This document shows positions 7,961 to 15,738 of a stretch of 17,450 nucleotides of DNA, piece by piece. Positions within the stretch are counted from its first letter, which is position 1. Every line of letters begins with the position of its first letter. The notes under the pieces were generated by a model. The model saw nothing but the letters and a program-made list of their open reading frames with translations. It made no database searches and was not told where the DNA came from. The translations under genes were made by a program, and so were the position numbers. The stretch comes from Thermoplasmata archaeon. Its GTDB lineage: Archaea; Thermoplasmatota; Thermoplasmata; GCA-020350865. The stretch covers positions 1,830,563-1,848,012 of the forward strand of contig CP070726.1 in assembly GCA_020350865.1 (NCBI GenBank). Reading direction: 5' to 3'.

Positions 7961-8782
7961 TTGGAAGAGCAGCCGGTGGACATCGACATCTTTCAGTACA
8001 TCTTCGACCGTTATGACATAAAGATCGCCATCGAGCCCGAGGCCAGAATATACAAAAAGAAGATCTACACGGAGCAGTACGGATTCGAGGACGGTCCCGT
8101 CTCACCGAGAAAAAGACCCCTTGACGACCCCGGAAAAAACACATTACATATCAAAAGAATAGCACGGGAGCTGGGGGCGGATTTGGTAGGTATCACAGAA
8201 ACCAGGAAGGCATACTTTTTCAAAGGGCGGGAACTTGACCACGGGCTCGCCGTATCCCTGGCCATGGAGATGGAATACGAGAAAATCCAGACCTCCCCTG
8301 GGCCTCCTTCGGCAACTGAGGTTATCAGGGTCTACTGCATGCTCGGCGAGGTGACAAGGAACCTGGCTGCAAGGATCAGGGAGCTGGGCTATCCCGCCTT
8401 TGCACACAATCCCCGGGCAAGCAGGGAGAATCCTGCACGCATCCTTCACATTCCCGTTGCCATAGAGGCCGGTCTGGGGGAACTGGGCAGGCACGGTCTG
8501 TTGATTACCGAAAGGTTCGGGCCAAGGGTTCGCCTTGGCACCGTGACAACCAATCTCCCCTTGATGCCCGACAAGCCCGTAACCTTCGGTGCCCGGGAGT
8601 TCTGCCAGAGCTGCGATATCTGTGTGAGGGAGTGCGAGGGGGATGCCATTCCAGAGCACGAATCCTTGGTCCGCGGAGTGAAGAAATTCAAGGTGGACCC
8701 GTACAAGTGCGGCCCCTACTTCGGTGAGTACGACGGCTGCTCGGTGTGCATGAAGGTGTGCGCTTTTAACAAAAAACCTTAA
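7961..8782 (+). CDS. Double [4Fe-4S] protein of the epoxyqueuosine reductase/reductive dehalogenase-like superfamily
   Basis: Protein of 273 residues starting at TTG, supported by GGGGTGG six bases upstream; no alternative ATG has a comparable site. Residues 60-205 resemble the QueG/RdhA core, including 'AGLGELGRHGLLITERFGPR' (170-189) followed by 'RLGTVTTNLPL'. Two ferredoxin-like clusters follow: C215-x2-C218-x2-C221-x3-C225 and C250-x9-C260-x2-C263-x3-C267. The prolines normally after the last cysteine of each cluster are absent (E226 and A268). The protein lacks the C-terminal HEAT-like region of bacterial QueG and is short for a dehalogenase. Related enzymes use cobalamin and two iron-sulfur clusters for reduction. 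The substrate is unknown, and I infer a cytoplasmic redox role without assigning QueG. It is convergent with the giant minus-strand gene, with 8 bases between them. Confidence 0.75.
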   Translation: MEEQPVDIDIFQYIFDRYDIKIAIEPEARIYKKKIYTEQYGFEDGPVSPRKRPLDDPGKNTLHIKRIARELGADLVGITETRKAYFFKGRELDHGLAVSLAMEMEYEKIQTSPGPPSATEVIRVYCMLGEVTRNLAARIRELGYPAFAHNPRASRENPARILHIPVAIEAGLGELGRHGLLITERFGPRVRLGTVTTNLPLMPDKPVTFGAREFCQSCDICVRECEGDAIPEHESLVRGVKKFKVDPYKCGPYFGEYDGCSVCMKVCAFNKKP

Positions 8783-8786
8783 AAAA
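8771..8786 (-). terminator. Double T6 tract ending the giant minus-strand gene
   Basis: On the minus strand two runs of six T, separated by four bases (AAGG), lie just after the TAG of the giant gene. They overlap the end of the convergent iron-sulfur protein gene. This fits an archaeal U-rich terminator. Confidence 0.45.
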
Positions 8787-8790
8787 CAGG

Positions 8791-11700
8791 CTATTCTTCC
8801 AGCTCAACCACCACAATGCCGATCCACGCCGTCTGGCCGTCTATCTCGCGCTGGACGGCATAGTAACCCGAGACCCCCTCCTCGAAGATGTTGTCGAAGG
8901 GAAACTCCACCATGTACGAGTGGGTCTTGGAGGCTATGTGCTGCTTCCAGGATTCGAGCTGCTCTGCCAACTTGTCATCTACGAAAATCTGGGTTTCTAT
9001 GTAGTCCTCATCGTTTATACTGCACTCCCTCCTCAAGCCGATGATATGGGTTATCAGCTCCTCTGCCAGGCTCTCCGCCTTTATCTCCTCTGTCATCTCC
9101 TTGTCGATATAGATAACCCCCGAATCGAACTCCTTTTCCACGATGTTCTCGGGGATGGATATCTTGAATTTCAGCATCTCGGATGTAATCTTCACGGGGT
9201 AACCCTCCACCCCCAGGGTGTACTCTCCGGTCTTCTCGATGCTGTTTTTTATCTTCCAGGGCGATTGGTACCTCAGCAGGCCCTCCACCTTGCTGGCCTG
9301 CTGCTTGTACGCCTTGTGAATGATATCCCTTTCGGGTGTCAACTCCAATTTCAGTCCATCCCACTCGGTCCCCGGGGCCACGATATCCAGCTCCTTGGCG
9401 TTCACCTTGGATAGGAAGGGGGCTCTCAGTTTCTCAAGGGCGTCTCTCACGGGCTCCTTTTGGGATTTTACAGCCACCTTCTTTATGGGCATGCTCGGTT
9501 TTATCTCCTGCTCCTCTCGTGCCTGCAAAACGACATCGATCACCTTGTCGGTAATGGCCAGGTAGTCCTCCAGGCTGTCGCCGATATCCTTGATCATGTG
9601 GTCGTCCATTTCTCCCATGAAGGCGCTCTTCAGGTCCTCCATGTCCTTCAACCTGGTTCTCAGCTCGGTGGCGCCGGTTTGGGCCTCCTGCCCCATCTTT
9701 TCCAGGTACTCCCAGGCCATGTTGAACCCGTGCTCCTCCATCATTGCTATGATCTCCCTTGCAAAGGCCTCGGGTCCCGCCATCTCCACACCCGCCTGCT
9801 TCGCCTCTTCTATCAGCTTCATCGTGGAGACAACGGTGGCCTCCTCGAATCCCTCCACGTCAGCGCCCTTCTCCTCGGTCACCAGCATGAGCTTGGCAAT
9901 TATATCCTCGATACCACCAAGCTGGGAGTATGTGCCGTCCCAATCCGCAAGAACGGAGCCGTACTTCTCCTCCACCTCCCTCAAAATCTCCAGCATGTAA
10001 AGGGGAAGAAATCTCGGTTCACCGCCTATGAGAATGGCTGTGAGATAGGTGATTGTCCCGTGCTCGATGACCACCTTGTTCGGGCCGAAATCCATCCTCT
10101 TGAGGCCTGTTTCATGGGCCCCCTTGAACGAATCCCTGACAAATTCCTGTATTGCCGTGAGCATCCCGCTGAATATATCGGTGTCCAAATCCTCCTCCAG
10201 CTTTCTTGAGGCCTGTGCCACCAGAAGGCCGCTGTTGTGTATGAGGAACACCTCCTCAATGAAGAAGGTCCCCGAGGTCTCGGCAATTAATTTCCTGGGC
10301 ACATCGAGCTGATACACCGTTTCATCAAAGGCCCTCTGGTAGCCGATAATCACATCCACCGACAGTTCACCCGATACCTTGGGCTTCACACCTATTTCCA
10401 TCTTCTTTTCCTCATCGGGGTCTAGCCTGGGGATCCTCTCCAGGCCCTTGACCTCCACCTCGCCCCGGAGATCGATGTCGATGTTCTTGGCCACGATGTC
10501 CCCGATGTTTGAAACTCCCAATTCGCACTTGTTCCAGGTGTCGGCCTCCAAGCCCTTTTCCGGCAGTTTCACCATGAGCTTGGGGAATTTCCCCTCGATG
10601 AAGTCCCTGGCGATGTCGGAGGCGAGCTTCCTTGCCTTCTTTATCATCTTCAGTGCATTGTTCATGTTCTCCGCAGTTATTTCGGATTCTGCCTGGGCAA
10701 CCATATTGTTGGCTTCCTGCACATCCACACCCAGTGACTGGGCCTCCGAGAGCATCTTCTTCACGGTATCCAGCTGGATCTGTATCTCGTGCTTTTGACG
10801 GAGGACCTTTGTCAACTTCTCAGCGTTGTCCACGTCCCTTGTGGCGCTGTCGAAATCCTTTGCGTCAAGCTCCTGCTCCGCAAGCCTCAGCAGCTCCTCG
10901 GGCTTGTCCACGGTGATTCCAATGCCCCTGAACTCGGATACGACGGCCATGACCTGTTTGATTCGGTCCGCAATCGTCCTGACTATCCGGGCGATCCTCG
11001 CCTCATCGAACTTGGATTCCAGGGCCTCCCTCTGCCTCTCTATTTCACCGAAGTTTCTGGCATCGAAGGCATTCTGGGCGTCCTGGAGTATGGTCCTGAA
11101 TTCGGTGTCATCCAGACCCATATCACCGGCAGCCTTCATCAGCTCCTTCATGGCATCGATCTTCTCAAGGGCCGCCTCGGCGCTTTTCTCGGTCTCCACC
11201 TCCTGGCTGATGCCCTCCAGGTATTTCCAGGCGGCTCCGAATCCGTCGCTTTCCATGGTTCCGATGAGCTTTTCTATGAAGACCTCGGGGCTGCCCACCT
11301 GTGCTCCCGCCTCCTGGGCGTCCTCGATGAGCTTGATGGTTGAAGAAACGACGCCCTCCTCGAAGCCCTCCACCTCGGTGCCCTTCTCTTCCGTGACATC
11401 CAGCAGTTTTTGCACGATTTCATCCACGCCCTCGAGCTCCAGAAAGCTGCCTCTCCAGTTCTCCAGCACATGGGCGTACTTCGATTCCACCTCCTTGAGC
11501 ACCTCCAGCATGTACAGGGGTAGGTACCTGGGTTCTCCACCAGCGAGTATCGTTGTTAGAAAAACATGCTGGCTCCGCTCGATGAGGAGCTTGTGGGTCC
11601 CGAAATCCAGTCTTCTTATACCAGCTGCATCCCTCTGTCTGAACGAGTCCTTGATGAACTCCTGGACCGCTGTGAGCATGCCGCCGAATATGTCCTCGTC

Positions 11701-13788
11701 TATATCCTCCTCCAGTTTCCTGCTCACCTTGGTTATGAGCACACCGTTGTTGTGGATGAGGAAGGCATCCTCCACCACATAGGAGCCCGTCATGTCCGCG
11801 ATGATCCTCTTTGCCACATTGAGCTGGTATATGGTATCGTCGAAGGCCCTCTGGTATGCGAGAAGCACCTCCATGTCAATCTGCCCCACTTCCTTGGGCT
11901 TTAGACCCACCTCCAAGAGGCGTTTCTCCCCCACCTTCAGCCTGTCGATCCTCTCCAGACCCTTGACCTCAACGTTCCCCCGGATATCGAGGTCTATGTT
12001 CTTGGCGATGATGTCGCCGATATTGGCGATCTCTATGATGCACTTGTTCCAGGCGTCGGCCTCCATTCCCCCCTCGGGCAGCTGCACCCTGAACTTGGGG
12101 AACTTGTCCTGTATGAAAACCTCCACTGTGCCCGATATGAGGGTCCTGGCCTCGGTGATGAGGTCCATGGCAGGCTCAAGATTCCCCGCCTCCATCTCGG
12201 CCTCCGCTTGACTGAGCAGCACGTTTGCCTCTTCCACCTCGGCACCCATGGACTGGGCCTCTGTGACAACATCCTTCACCGAGGCTAATTCCATATGGGT
12301 GCTGTGCTTTCGGCGCATCTCCTTTGCCAGTGCCTCGGCCTCGGCCACACTCTGCTCTGCGGAATCGAAGTTCTGTGAGCGAAGCTCCTTTTCCGCTTTG
12401 CTCATGAGCTCCTCTGCCTTCTCCATATCGATGCCCAGCTCCTTGAACTGGGACACCAGGCCCATGGCGTTCACGAATCTTAGGCTGAGGACCTCTGTTC
12501 GGTGCTTGAGCTTCGCCTCCTCAAGCTTTTCTTCAAAGGCCTCCTTGTACTCCTCGATAACATCGAAATCCTTGGCTGCAAAGGCGTCCTCCGCTTTTCT
12601 CAAAAGCTCCATGAAGTCCTCGCCGGCGATGCCCAGCTCCTTGGCAGACGTCATGAGGTCCCTCATGGCCACCATTCTCGCCCTGGCCATCTCAGCGGAA
12701 ATCTTCCTTTCCGCCTCTGAGAACACCATGTCGATCTTCTCCAGGTCAACGAGCTTCGCCCTGGAGAAAAGGTCGCTGGCCAGATGGCCCACTGGGATGT
12801 TCAGCCTCTTGGCCACCGTGGTTATTTCGGATATGACCTGCTCTATTTCCACATGGTTCGTCTCCTCCAGGGCCTTTTCGGCCCGGTCGAGCAGGTACTT
12901 GATGTCCGAGGCATCCAGGTCCTGGGTCTCCGTCTTGTGGATCATGTGCTTGATGGTTGCCAGGAGCACGTCCCCTCCCTTGCGCTCCATGGCCCTCTTG
13001 GTCCTCCGCTTGATCTTTCGAACCAGGCTTCTGACCTCGGCGTACTGCCGGACCTTCAGTGCCGTCTCCGCCTCGAGAACCAGCTGCTCCATGTCCTCTG
13101 TTCTCACCCCGAAGCGCTTGATGTGCTCTATTTCGGGCTTTACCTCGTCGATGAGCTCCTTGACCATCTGGAATTTCTGAAGCTTCTTGGAGGCGCTCTT
13201 GGCCTTTTTCACCAGCTGGGCAACCACCCCGTAGTCCTTCTTATTCAGCTCGATTTCCGCCTCGGCAATATATGCCTCGGCCTCCGTGACATCGGCCCCT
13301 GAGGCCTTTGCCGCGGCGATCTCGGGCCTGCAGTTCTCTATGGCAAGCTTTGCCCGATGGTACCTCTTTGCCTCCTTTGCCTCCCTCTTTGCTGTCCTCA
13401 CGAGCTCGCTCACATCGCCGTACATCCTGCCCTGGAGGGCCTCCCTGGCCTTGTCGATGTTGGCCTGGGCCTGTGATGGATCCGCCCCCATCTTGATGAC
13501 GCTGTTCACCTCCGGTAAGGCATGCTGGATTAAAAGTTCGGCCCGGTGGTAGCGCTTGGCGTCCGCAATGGCCGTCTTCGCCTTTTTGACTGTGATTCTG
13601 ACGTCCTTTACATTCTGGTTGGTCAGGTGGACCTTGGCCTCCTCCAGTAATTGTCTGGCCTCTGTGAGATCGGCCCCCGTCTTCTGTGCCTCGTTGAGGT
13701 CGATTTCCAGACTCTTCGTTAGCACCTCGGCATCCTCGAGGTCCCTGCGACTGGCCTTGGGTTCCTGGAATCCACCTTCGAAATCCAC
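8791..13788 (-). CDS. Giant 1665-residue modular protein: helical repeats, duplicated beta-sandwich plus Roadblock/longin-like module, IleRS-like C-terminus
   Basis: No named family is recognised for the whole. The start is GTG at 13788, set by GAGGAG five bases upstream. No signal peptide or membrane helix is visible, so it is probably cytoplasmic. Residues 20-336 are tandem, mostly helical repeats of about 63 residues, often with a 'GAD' turn. Residues 374-878 and 879-1383 are two copies of one 505-residue unit: helices, a beta-sandwich (about 564-662 and 1069-1167; 'NIGDI(I/V)AKNID(L/I)D'), a mixed alpha/beta module (about 668-797 and 1173-1302; 'FLIHN.G.L', 'GMLTA.QEF..DSF') and more helices. 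Residues about 1376-1665 resemble the end of archaeal isoleucyl-tRNA synthetase (anticodon-domain tail plus DUF5915), with 'VEGYPVKITSEML' and 'LAEELITHIIGLRRE'. A structural or scaffold role is the modest inference. The stop is TAG. Confidence 0.8.
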   Translation of the reverse strand: MDFEGGFQEPKASRRDLEDAEVLTKSLEIDLNEAQKTGADLTEARQLLEEAKVHLTNQNVKDVRITVKKAKTAIADAKRYHRAELLIQHALPEVNSVIKMGADPSQAQANIDKAREALQGRMYGDVSELVRTAKREAKEAKRYHRAKLAIENCRPEIAAAKASGADVTEAEAYIAEAEIELNKKDYGVVAQLVKKAKSASKKLQKFQMVKELIDEVKPEIEHIKRFGVRTEDMEQLVLEAETALKVRQYAEVRSLVRKIKRRTKRAMERKGGDVLLATIKHMIHKTETQDLDASDIKYLLDRAEKALEETNHVEIEQVISEITTVAKRLNIPVGHLASDLFSRAKLVDLEKIDMVFSEAERKISAEMARARMVAMRDLMTSAKELGIAGEDFMELLRKAEDAFAAKDFDVIEEYKEAFEEKLEEAKLKHRTEVLSLRFVNAMGLVSQFKELGIDMEKAEELMSKAEKELRSQNFDSAEQSVAEAEALAKEMRRKHSTHMELASVKDVVTEAQSMGAEVEEANVLLSQAEAEMEAGNLEPAMDLITEARTLISGTVEVFIQDKFPKFRVQLPEGGMEADAWNKCIIEIANIGDIIAKNIDLDIRGNVEVKGLERIDRLKVGEKRLLEVGLKPKEVGQIDMEVLLAYQRAFDDTIYQLNVAKRIIADMTGSYVVEDAFLIHNNGVLITKVSRKLEEDIDEDIFGGMLTAVQEFIKDSFRQRDAAGIRRLDFGTHKLLIERSQHVFLTTILAGGEPRYLPLYMLEVLKEVESKYAHVLENWRGSFLELEGVDEIVQKLLDVTEEKGTEVEGFEEGVVSSTIKLIEDAQEAGAQVGSPEVFIEKLIGTMESDGFGAAWKYLEGISQEVETEKSAEAALEKIDAMKELMKAAGDMGLDDTEFRTILQDAQNAFDARNFGEIERQREALESKFDEARIARIVRTIADRIKQVMAVVSEFRGIGITVDKPEELLRLAEQELDAKDFDSATRDVDNAEKLTKVLRQKHEIQIQLDTVKKMLSEAQSLGVDVQEANNMVAQAESEITAENMNNALKMIKKARKLASDIARDFIEGKFPKLMVKLPEKGLEADTWNKCELGVSNIGDIVAKNIDIDLRGEVEVKGLERIPRLDPDEEKKMEIGVKPKVSGELSVDVIIGYQRAFDETVYQLDVPRKLIAETSGTFFIEEVFLIHNSGLLVAQASRKLEEDLDTDIFSGMLTAIQEFVRDSFKGAHETGLKRMDFGPNKVVIEHGTITYLTAILIGGEPRFLPLYMLEILREVEEKYGSVLADWDGTYSQLGGIEDIIAKLMLVTEEKGADVEGFEEATVVSTMKLIEEAKQAGVEMAGPEAFAREIIAMMEEHGFNMAWEYLEKMGQEAQTGATELRTRLKDMEDLKSAFMGEMDDHMIKDIGDSLEDYLAITDKVIDVVLQAREEQEIKPSMPIKKVAVKSQKEPVRDALEKLRAPFLSKVNAKELDIVAPGTEWDGLKLELTPERDIIHKAYKQQASKVEGLLRYQSPWKIKNSIEKTGEYTLGVEGYPVKITSEMLKFKISIPENIVEKEFDSGVIYIDKEMTEEIKAESLAEELITHIIGLRRECSINDEDYIETQIFVDDKLAEQLESWKQHIASKTHSYMVEFPFDNIFEEGVSGYYAVQREIDGQTAWIGIVVVELEE
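9640..11154 (-). repeat. Second copy of the 505-residue tandem duplication in the giant gene
   Basis: Encodes residues 879-1383. It aligns to residues 374-878 at a constant offset of 505 residues wherever checked (AMKELM/AMRDLM, GTFFIEE/GSYVVED, HGFNMAWEYLE/DGFGAAWKYLE), so there is no net insertion or deletion. In the 41-residue stretch beginning FLIHN, 29 positions are identical between the copies. Confidence 0.9.
11155..12669 (-). repeat. First copy of the 505-residue tandem duplication in the giant gene
   Basis: Encodes residues 374-878 and contains, in order, a helical region, a beta-sandwich-like domain, the FLIHN/GMLTA module and a closing helical segment. The copy boundaries are approximate; the register is exact. 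Confidence 0.9.
12979..13731 (-). repeat. Four tandem helical repeats of about 63 residues
   Basis: Residues 20-82, 83-145, 146-207 and 208-270 of the giant protein repeat with a near-constant period. Each runs helix, 'GAD' or related turn, 'EA...L..AE..L', a short turn, then a basic helix often ending 'AKRYHR' or similar. A degenerate fifth unit covers about 271-336, and related units recur in the duplicated region. Confidence 0.75.
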
Positions 13789-13840
13789 GTGCTCTCCTCT
13801 CCCCGAGCCGTCAAACTCAAATTTTATCCTACCACTAAAA

Positions 13841-13850
13841 ACGTATAAAG
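13841..13850 (-). promoter_or_regulatory. TATA box for the giant gene
   Basis: On the minus strand CTTTATACGT lies between folC and the giant gene. It predicts a start near 13815-13820 and a leader of about 30 bases containing the GAGGAG site at 13794-13799, so the giant gene can be transcribed independently of folC. Confidence 0.5.
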
Positions 13851-13887
13851 ATTATTAAATCTATCGACAATTTTATCATGTAAATAA

Positions 13888-15192
13888 TTATACTTTTTGT
13901 ATCTTCCCAAGGGCCTCCATGGCCTCTCCCACATTGAAAATCGAGCCGGTAACGCAAATCACATCGAACTTCGTCGTGTTCCTTTTTGCGTGGTTTATGG
14001 CCTCGGAAACGGAGTTGATGACAACCACGCTGTCCCCGTACTTCCTCGCTTCCTCTTCGATAACCGAGGGCTCGGCCGCCCTCTCGAATTTCGGTTTGGT
14101 GATGATGATGGAGGCGGCCTTGGGTGCAATCTCCCGGACTATGCCGGCAATGTCCTTGTCCCTCATGATCCCCAGAACCAATGTGAGCCTCCGCCCGGAC
14201 AGGGTATTTGTCAATGCTCTCTTCAGCGCTCTCATTCCGGCGGGGTTATGGGCGCAGTCCAGGAGGATTATAGGTTTTTCCTGCACGATCTCGAACCTTG
14301 CAGGCCATTTCGCATTCTTGAAACCCTCCCTGATGGCCCTGTCCGGTATGGCCACGCCTTTATTTTTCATCACGTCAATAACCAGTGCGGCAACGGACGC
14401 GTTTTTGATCTGATGCTCACCCAGGAGGTGAAGGGTGAGGTCCTCGTATCCGGTGCCCAGGCCGCTGATGTCAAAGGTCTGTCCGTACAGGTCCGAGGCC
14501 TTCAAAACGGCCGAAACGCGGTCCCTTGTGGGGAACAGCGGGCTTTTCTTTGATTGACACACCTCTTCGATCATACCCAGAATGTCCTCGTCCTCGATGC
14601 CAGTGACCACCGGGGCCCCGGGCTTTATGATGCCCGCCTTCTCCATGGTCACCTCGGACAGGGTGGTGCCCAGGACATGGGTGTGGTCCAGGGCGATGGT
14701 GGTGATCACCGAAACCTCCGGGGTGACGACGTTGGTGGCGTCCAGCCTGCCGCCCAGGCCCACCTCAAGAATCGCATAATCGACCCTCTCCTTGGCAAAA
14801 TGCGAGAAAGCTATTGCAGAGGCTATTTCGAAGAACGTGGGGTGCTCGAACTCGCCCGAGGCGGCCATGTCTTCTGCCAGGGGTCTTATGCGCTCCACCC
14901 AGTAGCACAGCCTCTCTTTTGGAATCTTTTTTCCATTTATCATGATGCGCTCCTCGAATGAGATGAGGTGGGGGGAGGTGAAGAGGGCCGCCTTGTAGCC
15001 TGCAGCCTGCAGAATGGAGGAGAGCATGGCGGCAACCGAGCCCTTCCCGTTGGTCCCAGCGATGTGGATGGCTTTCAGTTGCTTGTGCGGGGAGCCCAGA
15101 AGGGAAAGGAGGTGCTCGATTCTTTCAAGGCCCAGGCTCATGCCGTATATCTTGAGGGCGTACAGCCACTTGATGGCATCGTCGTATTCCAT
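13888..15192 (-). CDS. folC: Folylpolyglutamate synthase/dihydrofolate synthase (Mur ligase family)
   Basis: Protein of 434 residues, the normal FolC length. It adds glutamate to dihydropteroate or to reduced folates (or an archaeal pterin equivalent) with ATP. Visible motifs: P-loop AGTNGKGS (45-52), FTSPHL (71-76), EVGLGGRLDATN (143-154), DHTHVLG (169-175), EKAGIIK (184-190, with the lysine that is carbamylated in Mur ligases) and the C-terminal-domain motif LDCAHNPAG (311-319). The ATG at 15192 has no clear Shine-Dalgarno but lies about 33 bases after a TATA box, so translation may be from a nearly leaderless transcript. The stop is TAA. It lies between alba and the giant gene on the same strand. 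Assignment to one of the two activities, or both, cannot be made from sequence alone. Confidence 0.93.
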   Translation of the reverse strand: MEYDDAIKWLYALKIYGMSLGLERIEHLLSLLGSPHKQLKAIHIAGTNGKGSVAAMLSSILQAAGYKAALFTSPHLISFEERIMINGKKIPKERLCYWVERIRPLAEDMAASGEFEHPTFFEIASAIAFSHFAKERVDYAILEVGLGGRLDATNVVTPEVSVITTIALDHTHVLGTTLSEVTMEKAGIIKPGAPVVTGIEDEDILGMIEEVCQSKKSPLFPTRDRVSAVLKASDLYGQTFDISGLGTGYEDLTLHLLGEHQIKNASVAALVIDVMKNKGVAIPDRAIREGFKNAKWPARFEIVQEKPIILLDCAHNPAGMRALKRALTNTLSGRRLTLVLGIMRDKDIAGIVREIAPKAASIIITKPKFERAAEPSVIEEEARKYGDSVVVINSVSEAINHAKRNTTKFDVICVTGSIFNVGEAMEALGKIQKV

Positions 15193-15220
15193 GATATCTT
15201 TCGGGAGAAAAGCCTTGCAT

Positions 15221-15230
15221 GTTTATAATT
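15221..15230 (-). promoter_or_regulatory. TATA box for folC
   Basis: On the minus strand AATTATAAAC is centred about 33 bases before the folC ATG. This spacing predicts a 5' leader of only a few bases, in keeping with the lack of a ribosome binding site there. Confidence 0.5.
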
Positions 15231-15274
15231 CTATGTTCAAGGGTCCGGCCATCATTCGCAATAATACCTATAAT

Positions 15275-15289
15275 GAATAAAAAGAAAAT
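15275..15289 (-). terminator. T-rich terminator after alba
   Basis: TTTTCTTTTTATT on the minus strand lies about 20-35 bases after the alba stop and before the folC TATA box. It is typical of archaeal U-rich termination. Confidence 0.4.
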
Positions 15290-15309
15290 CAGGCTACAAA
15301 CATCCCTGT

Positions 15310-15585
15310 CTATTGTTTCACAAGAGAAATTTCAATGGAAGACACATTGGCTGTGTTGCCTTCCTCGCGCTGCAGCTCCTCCGTGTCGATTTTTATGTCT
15401 TTTATAACGGTATCTGTTACGAACCGATGTCTCACTATCTCTGCCACGTCCACCGCCCTGCTGATGGCTCTCCCTCTTGCCTTGATGACTACCTCGTTTA
15501 GGCCGCTGTTGAACTGGGTCACCACTGCCAGGACGTAGTTCATGGTGGCTTTCTTACCGATGAAAACCGTGTTGTCTTCTGCCAT
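15310..15585 (-). CDS. albA: Alba family chromatin / nucleic-acid-binding protein
   Basis: Protein of 91 residues with the Alba hallmarks: N-terminal '[14 protein letters not shown]' (7-20), whose paired lysines K11/K12 correspond to the DNA-contacting, acetylatable lysine region of Sso10b, then '[20 protein letters not shown]' (32-51) and the closing '[11 protein letters not shown]'. Alba dimers coat DNA and also bind RNA in archaea. The start is supported by GAGGTG just upstream. A strong TATA-like box lies about 50 bases before the start, and a T-rich tract follows the TAG stop, so it is probably a single-gene unit, as expected for an abundant chromatin protein. It marks the edge of the host-like region; DNA to the right is more AT-rich. 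Confidence 0.96.
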   Translation of the reverse strand: MAEDNTVFIGKKATMNYVLAVVTQFNSGLNEVVIKARGRAISRAVDVAEIVRHRFVTDTVIKDIKIDTEELQREEGNTANVSSIEISLVKQ

Positions 15586-15632
15586 ATTTCCACCTCTGGT
15601 CCATTTGAAGGGTGTTTACACAAGCAGGTAGG

Positions 15633-15644
15633 CATATAAATATG
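15633..15644 (-). promoter_or_regulatory. TATA box for alba
   Basis: On the minus strand CATATTTATATG gives a good TATA element (TTTATATG) about 50 bases before the alba ATG. It predicts a start near 15610 and a short leader holding the GAGGTGG ribosome binding site. Confidence 0.55.
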
Positions 15645-15738
15645 TTTCTATATCGGATTTTGTTTATATATCATTTTACCCAATAAAACAGAAGGACGCT
15701 CTGGGCCCGCTTGTGTGCATTTGGGTGAGGAGCTCTCC

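Noticed and set aside
10826..11782. Long plus-strand reading frames antisense to the giant gene, such as one of 318 residues.
   Set aside because: They are Ser-, Ala- and Leu-rich shadows of the opposite-strand codon pattern, have no motifs or start signals, and disappear outside the real gene.
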